Assembly (NCBI GenBank): GCA_009823505.1
Contig: VZQC01011955.1
Coordinates: forward strand, 1,373,931-1,437,930
Reading direction: 5' to 3'
Source: Rhizomys pruinosus
Taxonomy: Eukaryota; Chordata; Mammalia; Rodentia; Spalacidae
Length of the DNA: 64,000 nt
Made by a program: the position numbers and the translations under genes. The notes under the pieces are model-generated. The model ran no database searches, was not told where the DNA came from, and saw only the letters and a program-made list of their open reading frames with translations. Positions 23,296 to 34,911 of this stretch are shown here, one piece after another. Within the stretch, counting starts at the first letter, position 1. Every line of letters starts with the position of its first letter.

Positions 23296-24062
23296 ATTTT
23301 GTTTGTTTGTTTTCGTTTCATGTAACCCAGTCTGGCTTAGAATTCTCTATATAACCCAGGCACACCTCAGCCTTCCAGATATTGGAATTACAGGACTGGG
23401 CCACCATGCTCAGCCATGTCATTACATTTAAAGTTACTGTTTACTAATCATTATTTATTATACTGAGACTCTTCAATGGTGGCCTCTTCCTGATTATCAG
23501 GGTCATTTTATTGTTATTTGGTGTATAAATTTAGTGCGTATATTTAGGTAACACTGAAAATATTTCCAAGCTTCTTATCAGAACAGAATTAAGCAGATGA
23601 GGCTTTTGCTAATAAGCAAATCTTACTCTTACCATCCATGTTTTTGCACTGATTAATCTTAGCAATGGTTAAGATTCAGGCTGTTTGGATAGCAACTGAG
23701 ACTGAGGCTCAGGCAATTTGCTACAGTGTCATAAATATTCTCATAGGTTTTAATTAATAATTTTGCTTTGTTTTGTTTTTATCATTTATTTTGTTTCTGT
23801 TTTGAAACAGGTTCTCATGTAGTCCAGGATGATTTCAAACCTGATATGTAGTCAAATCTAACTTTGAACTGCTAATCCTTCTGCCTCTACTTCCCAAGTG
23901 TTGGGATTACTACAGGCATACACTACCATACCGGCTATTAACTAATGTTTTTAAGACAGGGAATTTAATTATGTAGCCCAGCCTGGCCCCAGATTCCTGG
24001 ACTCAAATGACCTTCCTGTCTCAGCCTCACTTATAGTTGGGACTGCACCTGGATATCTGGTT
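23296..24062 (-). mobile_element. Old B1-like SINE fragments (copy 2)
   Basis: Diverged 7SL-like bodies at about 23296-23417 and 23757-24062, separated by roughly 340 bp of unclassified intron that is identical in copy 1. Confidence 0.55.
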
Positions 24063-24197
24063 TCTTTCTAAACCTAGCTCAGAAGGGGATTGTGACAAAG
24101 TCTAAAAGCACGGCAAAGACAGTTTAGTACAACAAGGTGAGAAATGTATGACACAAGAGAAATGAAGGTGGGCTATCATGGACTCCTCTCTTCTTAC

Positions 24198-24327
24198 CTG
24201 TGTACTGCAACCCCCTGTACTCGCTTATTGCCCCAGGAGGTTTTAAATTGGGCCAGTAGTGGAAGAGCATCTGCACCGCTGGAGGTTTCACCTGGGAAGG
24301 CCCATATGCAATCACATACAAAAGATC
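24198..24327 (-). CDS. UNC79: UNC79 coding exon 7 (repeat copy 2)
   Basis: A 130-bp exon with acceptor CCTTTAG before 24327 and donor GTAAGA from 24197. It has 43 codons, from DLLYVIAYGPSQVKPPAVQ through LFHYWPNLKPPGAISEYRG to LQYT, plus a trailing G. The 1,175-bp intron separating it from exon 6 is the shortest here. The exon is identical to the version at 15183-15312. The next exon of the gene was not found at lower coordinates. Confidence 0.95.
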
Positions 24328-24641
24328 CTAAAGGAAGCAGGAAGGTATCTGGACTTAGCAACACCAATAAAATAAACCCCAATAAAAATAAAGATCACTC
24401 ATTTGATATTACCAAAGCAGAGGAAATTGTAATCGAGAGGCTGAACTGGGTAGTTTCCCTGAATCCCATCAGCCAAGTTATATTACATGAGCACATTGTT
24501 TTTATTATTTATGTATATATGCCCTTCTGTGAATGATTCCCCCCAGGGAGAGTTCAAAAGTACACGTATATAACAAACCCTTCTCTAATCAGAGTCCCAT
24601 TAAGGAAAGATTTTTACAACAGCATATGACCTGTTCTAAAC

Positions 24642-24822
24642 ACTTTTTTTCTTTTTTGAGACGGTGTCTCCCTTCCTGTAACCCCAGCTGGCCTGGAACT
24701 CCTTGTAGACCAGGCTGGCCTACTAATAGTTGGGACTGCACCTGGCTAACTCATAGATACTAGCCTGCCTCTGTCTCCCAAGTGCAGGGATTAAAGGCAT
24801 ACATCACCATGCCCAGCCTTAA
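24642..24822 (-). mobile_element. B1 SINE (copy 2)
   Basis: TTTTTTGAGACGGTGTCTCC through CACCATGCCCAGCC, with an inserted stretch in the middle. Lies about 315 bp past the donor of exon 7 copy in coordinate terms, between exons 6 and 7. Confidence 0.88.
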
Positions 24823-24829
24823 ACATTAC

Positions 24830-25072
24830 ATTTTTTTAATATTTTATTTTTAATATATTTTTTATTTCGTGTATATGAGTGCATTTTCTGCATATATTGT
24901 ATTAGTGCACACATGTCATGCAGTATCCTCAGAGGACAGAAGAGGGCATCAGATCCTCCTAGAACTGGCGTTACAGATGGTTGTTAGCCACCCTGTGGGT
25001 GCTGGAATTCAAACCTGGTTCTTCTGCAAGAACAGGCAAAGCTCTTAAATGCTGAGCCATCTCTCCAGCCCC
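24830..25072 (-). mobile_element. B2 SINE (copy 2)
   Basis: Reverse-strand B2 with the head at the right (GCTGAGCCATCTCTCCAGCC) and a T-rich tail at left. Intronic between exons 6 and 7. Confidence 0.9.
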
Positions 25073-25373
25073 CCCCAAATATTTTCTTAACCACCTTTCT
25101 TAACAACTTTCATCTCTTACTTTAAAAAAAGCAATTCTCAAGAAATTTTAAATAAAAAATCTTTTTGTTACACAATATTTGCCTAACTCCAAGAATAAAA
25201 TACATTTACTTTGTCAAGACACTATGTTCTTAAAGTTTTGTTTCTGTTCTAAATGATCATCTAACCAGTTTTCAAAAACAAGAATTGCTTTGCCACATCA
25301 AAATAGGACATGTGTAAATATATAATTGTTACTATTTATATAAGTCAAGTTAGTGAATATAGTCCAAACTTAC

Positions 25374-25429
25374 TTTCCACACTTCTTGCTTATATTTCAT
25401 GAGGCATTCCAACAATTGACAATGATACA
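25374..25429 (-). CDS. UNC79: UNC79 coding exon 6 (intact copy, in repeat copy 2)
   Basis: A 56-bp exon with acceptor CCTTACAG before 25429 and donor GTAAGT from 25373. It opens with TG (Val with exon 5), then 18 codons YHCQLLECLMKYKQEVWK, and ends on a codon boundary. The frame and peptide match the UNC79 family exactly as recalled. A second, damaged version lies at 16433-16490 in the other repeat copy. This is the version to use for a gene model. Confidence 0.94.
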
Positions 25430-25775
25430 CTGTAAGGAAGAAAATACAATTTGTAATGAAATGTAAATATCAGAAAATCATCCATTGAGATATAATAAAC
25501 TACTTTAGTATCCATTTTCCTTTAACCACTAAATTAGAAAGTATACATACTTTCTTAAAAATCAGACAAGCTCATAGCTCTCTCAAACTTTATTCCACTG
25601 TCCTTGAGAAGTATTTCATACATTGCATTAACAAAGGAAATTTTAAGAAAAGTCTCTAGCAATTACACTCCTATACTATAAACTTGGATCAGTGCAACTA
25701 AGGGCTACACAGGAGGGGGAAATAATCCTGGCCAGAGATCATATAAAAGATCATGTTTATCCAGCATTGGTGCTG

Positions 25776-25925
25776 TCAGGCATTGTGCAGAGAACTCTAT
25801 ACATGTGATCTCATAAACAGCATGCTGCAGTTAGGAGAGTAAGGCTGTCTTTCCATCTCGCCCAAGGCTGAACAAATACCAACTGGTAATTTAATGGGAT
25901 TAGAATGGCAATTTTACCAACTGGC
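25776..25925 (+). repeat. MIR-like ancient SINE (copy 2)
   Basis: Same sequence as 16835-16985. Confidence 0.45.
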
Positions 25926-26034
25926 CAACAACTGACAGAAAAAAGTCCATGTCAGAGGCTCCCCAGCAGCTTCATGCTCAGGTCATACTGGCGAGAACTG
26001 AGCCCCAGTTATAGGGAACTTATTCCTTTTATTT

Positions 26035-26540
26035 TTAAATATAATATTTTTATTAATTCTTTGAGACTTTCTTAGAACGTATTTTGCTCCTGTTCACCCC
26101 CTCCTCTTCCCTAACTCCTCCCAAATCGACTTCTCATCCCTTTACCCCCTCCAAACTTCATGTCTTCTTTTTTTAAATAACTTACCAATTCCAATTTGTG
26201 CTGCCCATATACTTATGGATATGGGCCATCCACTGGTGAGTGGTTGACCTTCCAGGAGCCACACCCTTAAAGAAAACTGGCTTTCCTTCCCCCAGAAGCC
26301 ACCAATTATCCGCAGTTCCTCAGTTATGGGTGGGGGCTCTTGAGCCCCTCCCCACTCCATGCTAGAATATTGACTGGCTTGATCTTGTGCAGGTCTTATG
26401 CAGGCAACTGCTGCTGCCATGAATTAGTTCATGAGTGCAGTGGTCCTGTCATGTCCTTCAGCCACTATCTCAGTCCATTCCTCCCTGACCTCTGACTCTT
26501 AAATTTTACAGCCACCCCCCTTCCAGTGGTCCTCAAACCT
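26035..26540 (-). mobile_element. L1 3'-end-like fragment (copy 2)
   Basis: Cleaner version of 17100-17610, with GGGCCATCCACTGGTGAGTG and GACCTTCCAGGAGCCACACC. The apparent 92-codon reading frame here is a by-product of this repeat. Confidence 0.55.
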
Positions 26541-26552
26541 TGAGTTGTGGAG

Positions 26553-26890
26553 TATATTAGTTACTTTCTACTGCTACGATAAACACCCAAACCAACTTGG
26601 GAAGGAAAGGGTTTATTTGGCTTACAGCTCACAGCCCATTATCAAGGGAATCCAAGGCAGGAATTCAGGAGCATAGACCATGGAGGAATGCCGCTTACTG
26701 GCTTGCTCCTGTGGCATACTTTTATACAATGTAGGACCAGTTGCTCAGGGGCAGTACTGCTCACAGTGGGCTGAACCCTCCCATATCACTGAACAATCAA
26801 GAAAATGTCCCACAGACACACAGTCCAATCCAAAGGAAGAAATTCCTTAATTGAGGTTCCTTCCACCCAGGTGTGTGATGTTGACAACTG
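26553..26890. mobile_element. Rodent non-autonomous repeat, URR1-like (copy 2)
   Basis: Begins ATTAGTTACTTTCTACTGC, then GGGTTTATTTGGCTTACAGC, TACTGGCTTGCTCCTGTGGC and AATTGAGGTTCCTTCC. This is the order of a common rodent interspersed repeat. I recall it as URR1-type but cannot confirm the name. Confidence 0.5.
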
Positions 26891-27314
26891 AAACTACCCA
26901 GCATGAAAGATGATACAGATGTCTCACTTGTGGCTGGGCACTCCGCTGACACTCATTCTCTGCACTTTGATGATTTGTGAGTTTCTGAGTTAACCACTGT
27001 CACTGTACAAAGAAACCTCTGATGGGGTCTGAGAACTGAACTAATCTAGGTGTATGGAGATACAAATTTAGAGAGCAATTTGACACTATGTCAAGTTGGC
27101 AGAATAATAGCAGTAGGTTCACCACTTGCTTCTTTGTCTTAACCAGATTTACAATGCCAGACATGTGCTTCCTCCTGTGTAGTGTGTCTAAATCCAAGCA
27201 TAAGGCAGTTGGTTGCCCCCATAATATTCATGCCATTATTGCACCCATGGGTATGTCTTACCATGCTGGTCATTACCCTAGTTCACAGGGTTCATAGCTG
27301 GGTAAGACTGTTGA

Positions 27315-27357
27315 TGGTTTGGTTTTGTTGTTGTTGTTGTTGTCGTTGTTGTTGTAA
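27315..27357 (+). repeat. (GTT)n microsatellite (copy 2)
   Basis: GTTGTTGTTGTTGTTGTCG, then GTTGTTGTTG. Confidence 0.88.
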
Positions 27358-27578
27358 TCCCCAACAGCCTACATAGCACTTTCTAGTACTTTTTTTGAAA
27401 GCTAGTCAGCAGGGAGGAAACTTCCTGGTCAGCACTAATGTGACTTATCCATGTCCTATGACCAAAGTGCATGGTGTCTTCAGCAATAGGGTCTTGTACA
27501 GGAGATCTGTCGAAGCTACATAACACCAAGCTTCCTTGACACTTCCGTTTTAAGTAGATTGATGCTCTCCCAAAACTA

Positions 27579-27640
27579 CCTTCAAGTTCTATCCAAACAC
27601 TGAATTTGTCCTTCAAGTTCTATCCAAACACTGAATTTGG
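27579..27640 (+). repeat. 31-bp tandem duplication (copy 2)
   Basis: Same two-unit duplication as 18684-18745, so it predates whatever produced the 8.5-kb repeat. Confidence 0.95.
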
Positions 27641-28009
27641 TCTTACTTTACTCACTAGTGACCTCTGTGTCATTCCAAATCTCATGGACATTTTTCAGTC
27701 TGCATTTTACTTGACTTTTCAGAAGCATTCAGTGCCGCTGACCGTGGCTTCTTTATAGAGCTCTCTCTTGTTGTAGCTTCATGACATGACATGACCCTTT
27801 CCTGTCACCTGTGGTGAACACTACTGTTTCTGCTCTGCTGCTGGCAACATTGAGTGAATGCCCTTTCTTCCGAGACACTTCCCAAAGTACAGACTTTCTC
27901 AGACCCCACTGAAGATAGAAGTAGCTATGGGACAAAGTTCTAGCTGAGACAATCTGCTGGAGAAGTTCTAAGGCATTTATTATTCTCTGTGAACTTTTGA
28001 AACTTTAAC

Positions 28010-28515
28010 TTTTTTCTGAGACAGGGTCTCATCCTGCAGTTCAAGATGGCCTGGAACTCACTATGTAGCCCACACTGACCTTAAACTTGTGATGAGTTTA
28101 GTGACTCTGACTACCCTGTTTCAGATGTGGTTATTTGTGTGAAGATAAAATAACCTCCACTGTAACAGCCAGTGTGCAAACAAGAGGGAAATCCAAGAGA
28201 AACAGGTTGCTATCTCAGCCTTCTGATACAACTGGGCTACAGGTAAAACTTCTTGTTTAGCAAACCACAAATGTGCTTGTAGTTTAAAGCACCTGTAATC
28301 AGGGTCAACAATTAAGAGCACTGGCTATTCTTGCAGAGGACCCCAGTTCAATTCCCAGCACCTACATGGTAGCTAACGACCATCTGTAACTTCAATTCCA
28401 GTAGATTTGATAACCTCTTCTGACCTTTGAAGGCATTGCATGACAAAAATGCACTTACATACATGCAGGCAATGCACTCATACACATAAAATAAAAATAA
28501 TAAAAATATATTAAA
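28010..28515. mobile_element. B1 fragment (minus) and B2 (plus), copy 2
   Basis: B1-like 28010-28090 (GAGACAGGGTCTCATCC). B2 28295-28515 with a decayed head, CAGCACCTACATGGTAGC and an AAATAAAAATAATAAA tail. Confidence 0.78.
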
Positions 28516-29502
28516 GCACCTGTAATCAGCTAAGCAGACACAGTCGCTATACTTCCTCACCAAACTCACCTTCTCCCATTGGTCCACTGTTTGGGTGATT
28601 TCCTGAGGCTTGGTAATAGCATCCCTCCATCTTTTACCCTACATGCTCTCCTAAGCAATCTCACACTCATACACAACTGTAGTAACCTACTTGGCCTTAA
28701 AAAGATTATAGGTGTATGCCATCATGCCTGGGCACTCCACATTATTATTGATTTATGTGAATATGCCTGATCTCCCCAACAAAACATAGTCCCACCACAT
28801 GTAGCATATCTTACATTTCTGTGTGGTTTCTACAACACCTAAGACAGAGCCTGGCACATCAGTATTTCTCAGTGAATGCCAGTTACTTGAGCAAGTGCTG
28901 TTCTCTATTCATGATATACAGTCAGCTACAAAACCAAACTATCAATTTTTGTTTCTCCACCCCTGACCCTATCCTGCCAAAATTTAAATAGAATGATATA
29001 AGGCATTTTCTATCTGCGCAGGCCAGTAAGAATAGCTAAGAACTTGGCCCAATACAAAATCAGAAACTAGCTTAAAACATGATGAGATGATTTTTGGTTT
29101 TGTAACTTGATTGAAAAGGTTCTCAACCATGAACTTTGTAGATGACAATGTCATCCTCATACTGCAGTGTTAAAAGGTTGGACATGCCTTGCATGTATTT
29201 GATCCCAAAGTGGTCCTGGTAAATGCTGCCTCACTTCCCAATCGTCCCCTCAGTAGAAGACTACTTTTGGATCAGAAATGCAAATCCTAACATAAAATCA
29301 TGGACTATAAACATTCTCCCATGAACAGGTTTAAAATAACAAAATTTTATCTGATCACAGTAGGTTTCTAGCAATTCACCTCCAAGAAGAAAATGCCAAA
29401 TTATAGCAATTTACACTCTTATTTATTCAGCATTTACAATGTTACAGTCAGTATATCAAGAATAAGAAAGCAACATACACATACATATACTTAACTTGTT
29501 AA

Positions 29503-29810
29503 ATTTTTTTTGGTCTTTTTGAGACAGGGTCTCCCTGTAGCCCCAGCTGGCCTGGAACTCTCTATGTAGACCAGGCTGGGCTTAAACTCACAGAGATCTG
29601 CCTACCTCGGCCTTCTGAGTGCTGAGATTAAAAGCTGTGCCACCATGCCCAGCTTTAACTTGTTAATTTTTAAAGTCAACATTTTAATCTACAGCAAGAA
29701 AAATAGCCCCAGTTTATAGCTGAGAAAATTTGGCCTTAAAGAGATTAAAGAAGTTGTTCAAGGTTGCATTAACTGGTAATTTGCAAGTGAGCTCAGATGT
29801 GAATCCATTA
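29503..29810. mobile_element. B1 SINE (minus) then MIR (plus), copy 2
   Basis: B1 29503-29655 is complete, from TTTTTGAGACAGGGTCTCCC to CACCATGCCCAGC. MIR 29690-29810 is identical to copy 1. Confidence 0.8.
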
Positions 29811-30906
29811 CCAAGAAAAGACTTAGTCCCACAAAATGCCCTCCATTAGCTCCCAGAATCAACTCAGATATTAGGGGGTCTCTCAAAGCTGCATCACAGT
29901 CTCTCCATGATAAATCTCTCTCCTTTGGTAATATTGAGAAAAACCTACATAAACCCTGTAGATTCAACAGCTCTTTGTTGACTTAAAAATCACAAATTTA
30001 GTTACACAGCTAAGGAATACATTCGTTTCCTATTTGATTTCTGGGGATAATGCTTCAGCACATAGGTTATGGTAACAGAGGCCTCTGTTACTCTCCAGAA
30101 TCTTGATGGCCAATTTGGCTGTAAACACTGACTCATCCCTTGGGCCTGCAGGTATCCAAGGAGTGACTGGAACAAATGAAAAGCTTGGCATCTGACTGCA
30201 TATTGTGTCCATACACTTGTATCTCTTCATCTTTGAGTGAGATTCTACTCATCTCTATATGTGGATATGCTGCTCATTTGAGAAAAGTTTGTCCAGAAAT
30301 ATAATACAGGATTGGTTATCTTGACTTAGACTTGCTAATCTCTTTTCCCTCATAAAAACTACATATATCTACCAACCACTACCATGACTGGAACTACCAG
30401 ACCTTGAAAAAAAATGAAAAGCAGAAAAACTGAAAAGCAGAGGTACTTGAGTTTCTGTCTACTTGCACAGAAGACAAATTATCCCTATCTTTACTACCCT
30501 ATCCATCCACCATTATTCCCATTCAATATCTGGAACCAACCCCTTAGAGTTGAGAAGCTAGTTTGTCAGTATAGTCCCCTCTTCTTTCTTCTTTGGTCAT
30601 TGAATAAAACCTTTCTATCTCCCCAACAATCAGATAATGATTCTTCCATTGAATGAACTTCCAGGCCTAGGTTCAGGAAAAAATTCACATACATCTAACA
30701 CCAAAACACCCACTTTTCCCTAATGCCTCCCAGACAATAGGACATAATGCTCATAAGACTTTTATTCATGAGCGTCTAAATAAGGAATTCTGTCAAAACA
30801 TAATATATAAGAAATATGAATACTTCGATGGTCCTTTATGGTAAATAGCATAAGATACAAAATACAGATTGCCCCAAAATATATTTTTAATTAAATTCAC
30901 ATCATA

Positions 30907-31400
30907 GGGGCTGGAGAGATGGCTCAGTGGTTAAGAGCACTGGCTGCTCTTACAAATGCCCTAAGTTGGGGCTGGAGAGATGGCCTAGTGGTTGGGAGCG
31001 CTGACTGCTCTTGCAGAGGACCTGGGTTCGATCCCCAGCACCCACGTGGCGGCCGAGAGCCATCTGAAACTCCAATTCCAGGAGAACTCCAGTTCCAGGG
31101 GAATCTGACACTCTCTTCTGACCTCCACGGCATTGCACGACACGGGTGCACACACCTGCATGCAGACAGTGCATTCATGCACATACTGAAATAAATAAAA
31201 ATTAAAAAACAAAACAAAACAAAACAAATGCCCTAAGTTCAGTTCCCAACATTCACACGATGGCTAAAAACCATCCTAATGCCAGTTCCAGGGGATCCAA
31301 AGCCCTCCTCTGGTCTCCGCAGGCAGTGCATGACACAGAAGCATTTACATACATGTAGACAAAGCATTCATACATGTAAAACTAAAATAAATAAATGTTT
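30907..31400 (+). mobile_element. B2 inserted into B2, with 16-bp target-site duplication
   Basis: Outer B2 is 30907-30967 plus about 31224-31400. The inner, younger B2 is 30968-31223. The inner insertion is flanked by ACAAATGCCCTAAGTT at 30952-30967 and 31224-31239. Repeat copy 1 stops at the corresponding first copy of this target site. Confidence 0.95.
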
Positions 31401-31429
31401 TATTCACATCATAATCATAAGGGACATCA

Positions 31430-31800
31430 GATTTAGAATGCTATAGACAGAATATGTCCCTCAAAATTCACATATTAAATTCTAACCCCTAATGTGACAA
31501 CACAAGGAGATGAGTCTTTGGGAAGTGATTAGATCATAAGGGCAGAGCTCCCATGAATGAAGAAGATCATTGCTCCTATTTTAAAAGAGCTAAGAGAATT
31601 CCCCTCCCCTTTCCTGCCATGTGAGGACACAACACAAATATATTCATCTACAAATTAGGAAGTGGTCTCTTACCAGACAAATACATCTATCAGCAACCTT
31701 GATCTTGATTTTGCTAGTATTCATTACCATGAGAAATAAGTCTTTATTGCATATAAGCCACCGAGTTATGGTATTTGTTACAGTATCCCTGTAATGGTGA
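31430..31800 (+). mobile_element. MaLR-type LTR remnant
   Basis: Order matches MST/MLT1-like solo LTRs: GAATATGTCCCTCAAAATTC, GGGAAGTGATTAGATCATAA, CTGCCATGTGAGGACAC, then TTGATCTTGATTTT and an ending with AAGCCACCGAGTTATGG. Ancient, non-coding. Confidence 0.6.
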
Positions 31801-32160
31801 ATCTTGATTTCCAGTTAGATATGATTTAGAATCACCCAGGAGACAAACTTCTGTGTATTTCTGATGGTGTTACCAGAGAAACACCATCAGGTTTAACTGA
31901 GAGGGAAAAATGTGAGAGGCACCATTTTGTGGGATTTGGTCTGAGACTGAAAGAAAGGAAAAAAAGGAAGCCAAGCTCCAGAATCTCACCTTTCTCGCCT
32001 TCCTGCCTATTGATGCAAAGTGGCCAGAGCCTCGTACAGAAGTGTGCCTTCCCTGCCCTGATGGACTGTGGCCCCTTGAACTGTAAGTTAAAACACTTTC
32101 CTGAAGTTGCTTTTGTCAGGTATCTTGCCAACAACAACAATGAGAAAAGTGACTAATATA
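31801..32160. mobile_element. Rodent non-autonomous repeat, URR1-like
   Basis: AATCACCCAGGAGACAAAC, GAGGCACCATTTTGTGGG, CTGATGGACTGTGGCC, AAGTTGCTTTTGTCAGGT and GAGAAAAGTGACTAATA are in the order of the same repeat class as 26553-26890, in the other orientation. Name tentative. Confidence 0.5.
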
Positions 32161-32878
32161 ATCTCAGACACTGAGGCAGAAAACTGGTACTGAGAAGTAG
32201 GGTGTTGCTGTAAGGAATCCCTAAAACTGTGAAAGTGGCTTTGACGTTAGGTCATTGTAGGGGCTACAAGAATTTTGAGGTGTAGTCTAGAAAAGTCAAC
32301 ATTACTATCAATGGGCCTATAAAAGCAATTCTGGTGAGGGCTCAAGAAGAAAAGAACAGAGTTTTAGAGAAACCTTCACTCTTCTGAAAGTATACTGAAC
32401 AAATGTTGGCTTAAAAAAAAAAAAACAGTAAAAGCAATTCTGATGAGATGTCAGACAGAAACGAAGAACACAACTGGAAACTGGAAGAAAGGGCATCCTT
32501 GTCATAAAGTGACAGAGAACTTGGTCAAATGTTAATGCCTTAGTGTTTTATAGAAGATAGAATTCTGACAAGAGGAATTGGCCACAGAACTGATATCCAG
32601 GGACACACACTTGGCAGTCTCTTATTCTCTAAATTTTGGCCAGTCATGGCTTTCTGTGTTAATCACAATCCGTTACATGAGGAAGCTTTGCTGGTGAGAG
32701 TTGAGAGATACAGTAATATCCTCCCTACCCCCTATTCTGCTATGTTCCTTGAACCTTAGGCAGCTGGGAACTTGCTCATATGACCTTCCAGCAACACACC
32801 ATTACAGCAATGTTGTAATGGAAACAGCATGCACAATACTCATGCAAGCTCCAACCAGGCAAAAAATCCAGCATTCAG
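32161..32878. other. Intronic stretch without recognised elements
   Basis: No exon signal. A short poly(A) is present at about 32413-32424. Confidence 0.45.
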
Positions 32879-33078
32879 GGGCTGGAGAGATGGCCTAGTG
32901 GTTAAGAGTGCCAACTACTCTTGCAGAGGACCTGGGTTCGATCCCCAGCACCCTCATGGCAGCTGAGAACTATCTTTAACTCCAGTTCCAGGGGAATCCA
33001 ACACCTCCACAGCATTGCATGACATGGGTGCACAAACCTACATGTAGACAGTACATTTATACATATAAAAAATAAATA
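32879..33078 (+). mobile_element. B2 SINE
   Basis: GGGGCTGGAGAGATGGCC head and GGTTCGATCC box; an internal deletion removes most of the TCTTCTGACC segment. First of a head-to-tail pair. Confidence 0.92.
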
Positions 33079-33079
33079 A

Positions 33080-33345
33080 GGGCTGGAGAGATGACCTAGT
33101 GGTTAAGAGCGCCGACTGCTCTTGCAGAGGACCCGGGTTCGATTCCCAGCACCCACATGGTGGCTGTGAACCATCTTTAACTCCAGTTCCAGGGGAATCC
33201 AACACCCTCTTCTGACCTCCGTGACATTGCATGACATGGGTGCACAAACCTACATGCAAACAGTACATTCATACACATAAAAAATTAATTAATTAAAAAT
33301 AAATAAATAAAATTTAAAAAAATAAAATATTTTTAAAAATCCAAC
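33080..33345 (+). mobile_element. B2 SINE, second of a pair
   Basis: Complete element starting GGGCTGGAGAGATGACC, with a long AATTAATTAAAAATAAATAA tail. Confidence 0.92.
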
Positions 33346-33690
33346 ATTCAAGTGGAGAAATGGGTAGAAACCCCAACCTTCGCTGAGGAACTACTGACAG
33401 CTGATCACTGCTAGGTGAGGGAGAACTGATCTTCTTTAAGGGAGTGATGGTAGAAAGGCTAACCAGACTCCAGTGGATTAATTCGCACTGAGGGACATCT
33501 ACGGATACAAACTTGACTAGATAGGCCTTAACATATATGACAAAAATTCATGAAAACTGACTGAAGGGGAACGGGGCAGGTGTAGACAAGGGAGGGGGTT
33601 TAAATAGGGTTAAGATGTATTACATGAGATGATACAAAAGTCAAGAAAAATATATACTGTAACAAAAAAAGAAACAATAAAAGGCTATTT
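33346..33690 (+). mobile_element. L1 3' UTR-like fragment
   Basis: GACAGCTGATCACTGCTAGG, CTCCAGTGGATTAATTCGC and a final AAAGTCAAGAAAAATATA plus A-rich end resemble rodent L1 3' ends. Confidence 0.45.
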
Positions 33691-34432
33691 ACATAGTGGG
33701 GGAAGAAAGTGCTACAAGGGTGACTTAGTTTTTCACTGACTGCTTATAGTAAAATTCCGGAAGAAAGAAATGGTTTAAATACAGAATTGTTTATAAAGAA
33801 GAAACAGAAGCTAAAATCCTCGGGTTGTCTGCATTAAAAGAATGAGAAAGTCTGTTAGGGAGAAAACACTGAGGAAATAACCAAGCAGCTAATAACTACA
33901 TGAGTCAGTCCTCCCAAGAGAAGCCGGGTGCTCCTATCCAAGATAACGAAAGAATGGCCTTCAAAGACAACTTGGAAATGGTCAGAACACTCCTCCCACA
34001 CAGCCCTTTGTACACGGAATCAATGGCTTCAAAGGGGCCACCGGCAACTGGAAGACCTCAGGTTGCCACCTCTGTCTAGTTCCTGAACTCTAGTGTTTTA
34101 GTCTTCGGCTGCCCTAAATGAAACTCTTTTGGCCCCAGAGTAGCATCCAAGGCACCCAACAAAGTTGTTCAAAGGATAACCAGAAAAGTCATGGGCACTA
34201 CCCCAAACTGTGAGTGTAGAAGTGAGGTGGATGGAAGACATGAGGACAGTCACTACAGAAAGCCCCCACTAAAGTAATCCTTAGGAGAGTAACAGAGGTA
34301 AGGCTGCCTAAAGCTAGGGAAGCAGGGCTATCAGGAGGGTTAGGACTAAACCCTTACCCAGCAAAGCAGCAGAGAAGACAGGACCTCTACCAGGGGTCTG
34401 GAAGGAAAAGCAGCAAGTCAAAGATTATGTCC
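33691..34432. other. Intronic stretch without recognised elements
   Basis: No SINE or exon seen. Purine-rich in its second half. Confidence 0.45.
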
Positions 34433-34446
34433 AAGAATAAGGGTTG

Positions 34447-34673
34447 AGGGCTGGAGAGATGGCCTAGCAGTTAAGAGCACTGACTGCTCTTACAGAGGAC
34501 CCGAGTTCGATCCCCAGCACCCACATGGCAGTTGAGAACCGTCTTTAACTCCAGTTCCAGGGGAATCCCACACTCTCTTCTGACCTCCGCGGCATTGCAC
34601 GACACGGGTGCACAAACCTACATGCAGACAGTACATTCATACACATAAAATAAATTTTAAAAAATTTAAAAAA
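34447..34673 (+). mobile_element. B2 SINE with 16-bp target-site duplication
   Basis: Flanked by AAGAATAAGGGTTGAG at 34433-34448 and 34674-34689. The body is close to the other well-preserved B2 copies of this window, so it is a young insertion. Confidence 0.95.
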
Positions 34674-34829
34674 AAGAATAAGGGTTGAGATTGTTGGTCT
34701 TAAATTTACTGGGGAATCCTTACCCCTTCTTCCCAGTTCTTCCTTTTAGATGGGAATGCCTACTCCTACGCTGTCCTGCCATTGTATTTTGCTGTGTGTT
34801 TGCTTGCTTAATTGCTTTTGTTTCTTCAG

Positions 34830-34911
34830 TGCTCAGGTTTTAATCCAGAGCTGTTTCCCATGCTGAACAAGTGCTCTGCCACTGAGCTACATACACAACC
34901 CTGCCCCGCCC
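34830..34911 (-). mobile_element. ID-type SINE
   Basis: Reverse complement reads GTAGCTCAGTGGCAGAGCAC then TTGTTCAGCATG, the tRNA-Ala-like ID/BC1 core; diverged. Confidence 0.65.

Larger units (their letters stand above)
22501..30956 (+). repeat. 8.5-kb direct repeat, copy 2 (clean copy)
   Basis: The better-quality version of the repeated segment. SINEs and exon 6 read cleanly here where copy 1 has extra bases. Its left end falls inside the T tract of a B1 whose upstream target-site copy is missing, which marks an abrupt junction. Its right end continues smoothly into unique sequence through a nested pair of B2 elements. Together with copy 1's opposite pattern (good left flank, broken right end), this is what overlapping contig ends look like. 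Confidence 0.95.

Noticed and set aside
26142..26420. A 92-codon minus-strand frame starting MAAAVA
   Set aside because: It falls in an L1 3'-end-like repeat and is broken in the other repeat copy.
34447..34673. tRNA-like A and B boxes at the head of B2 elements
   Set aside because: They belong to SINE promoters, with no cloverleaf or anticodon arm of a functional tRNA gene.
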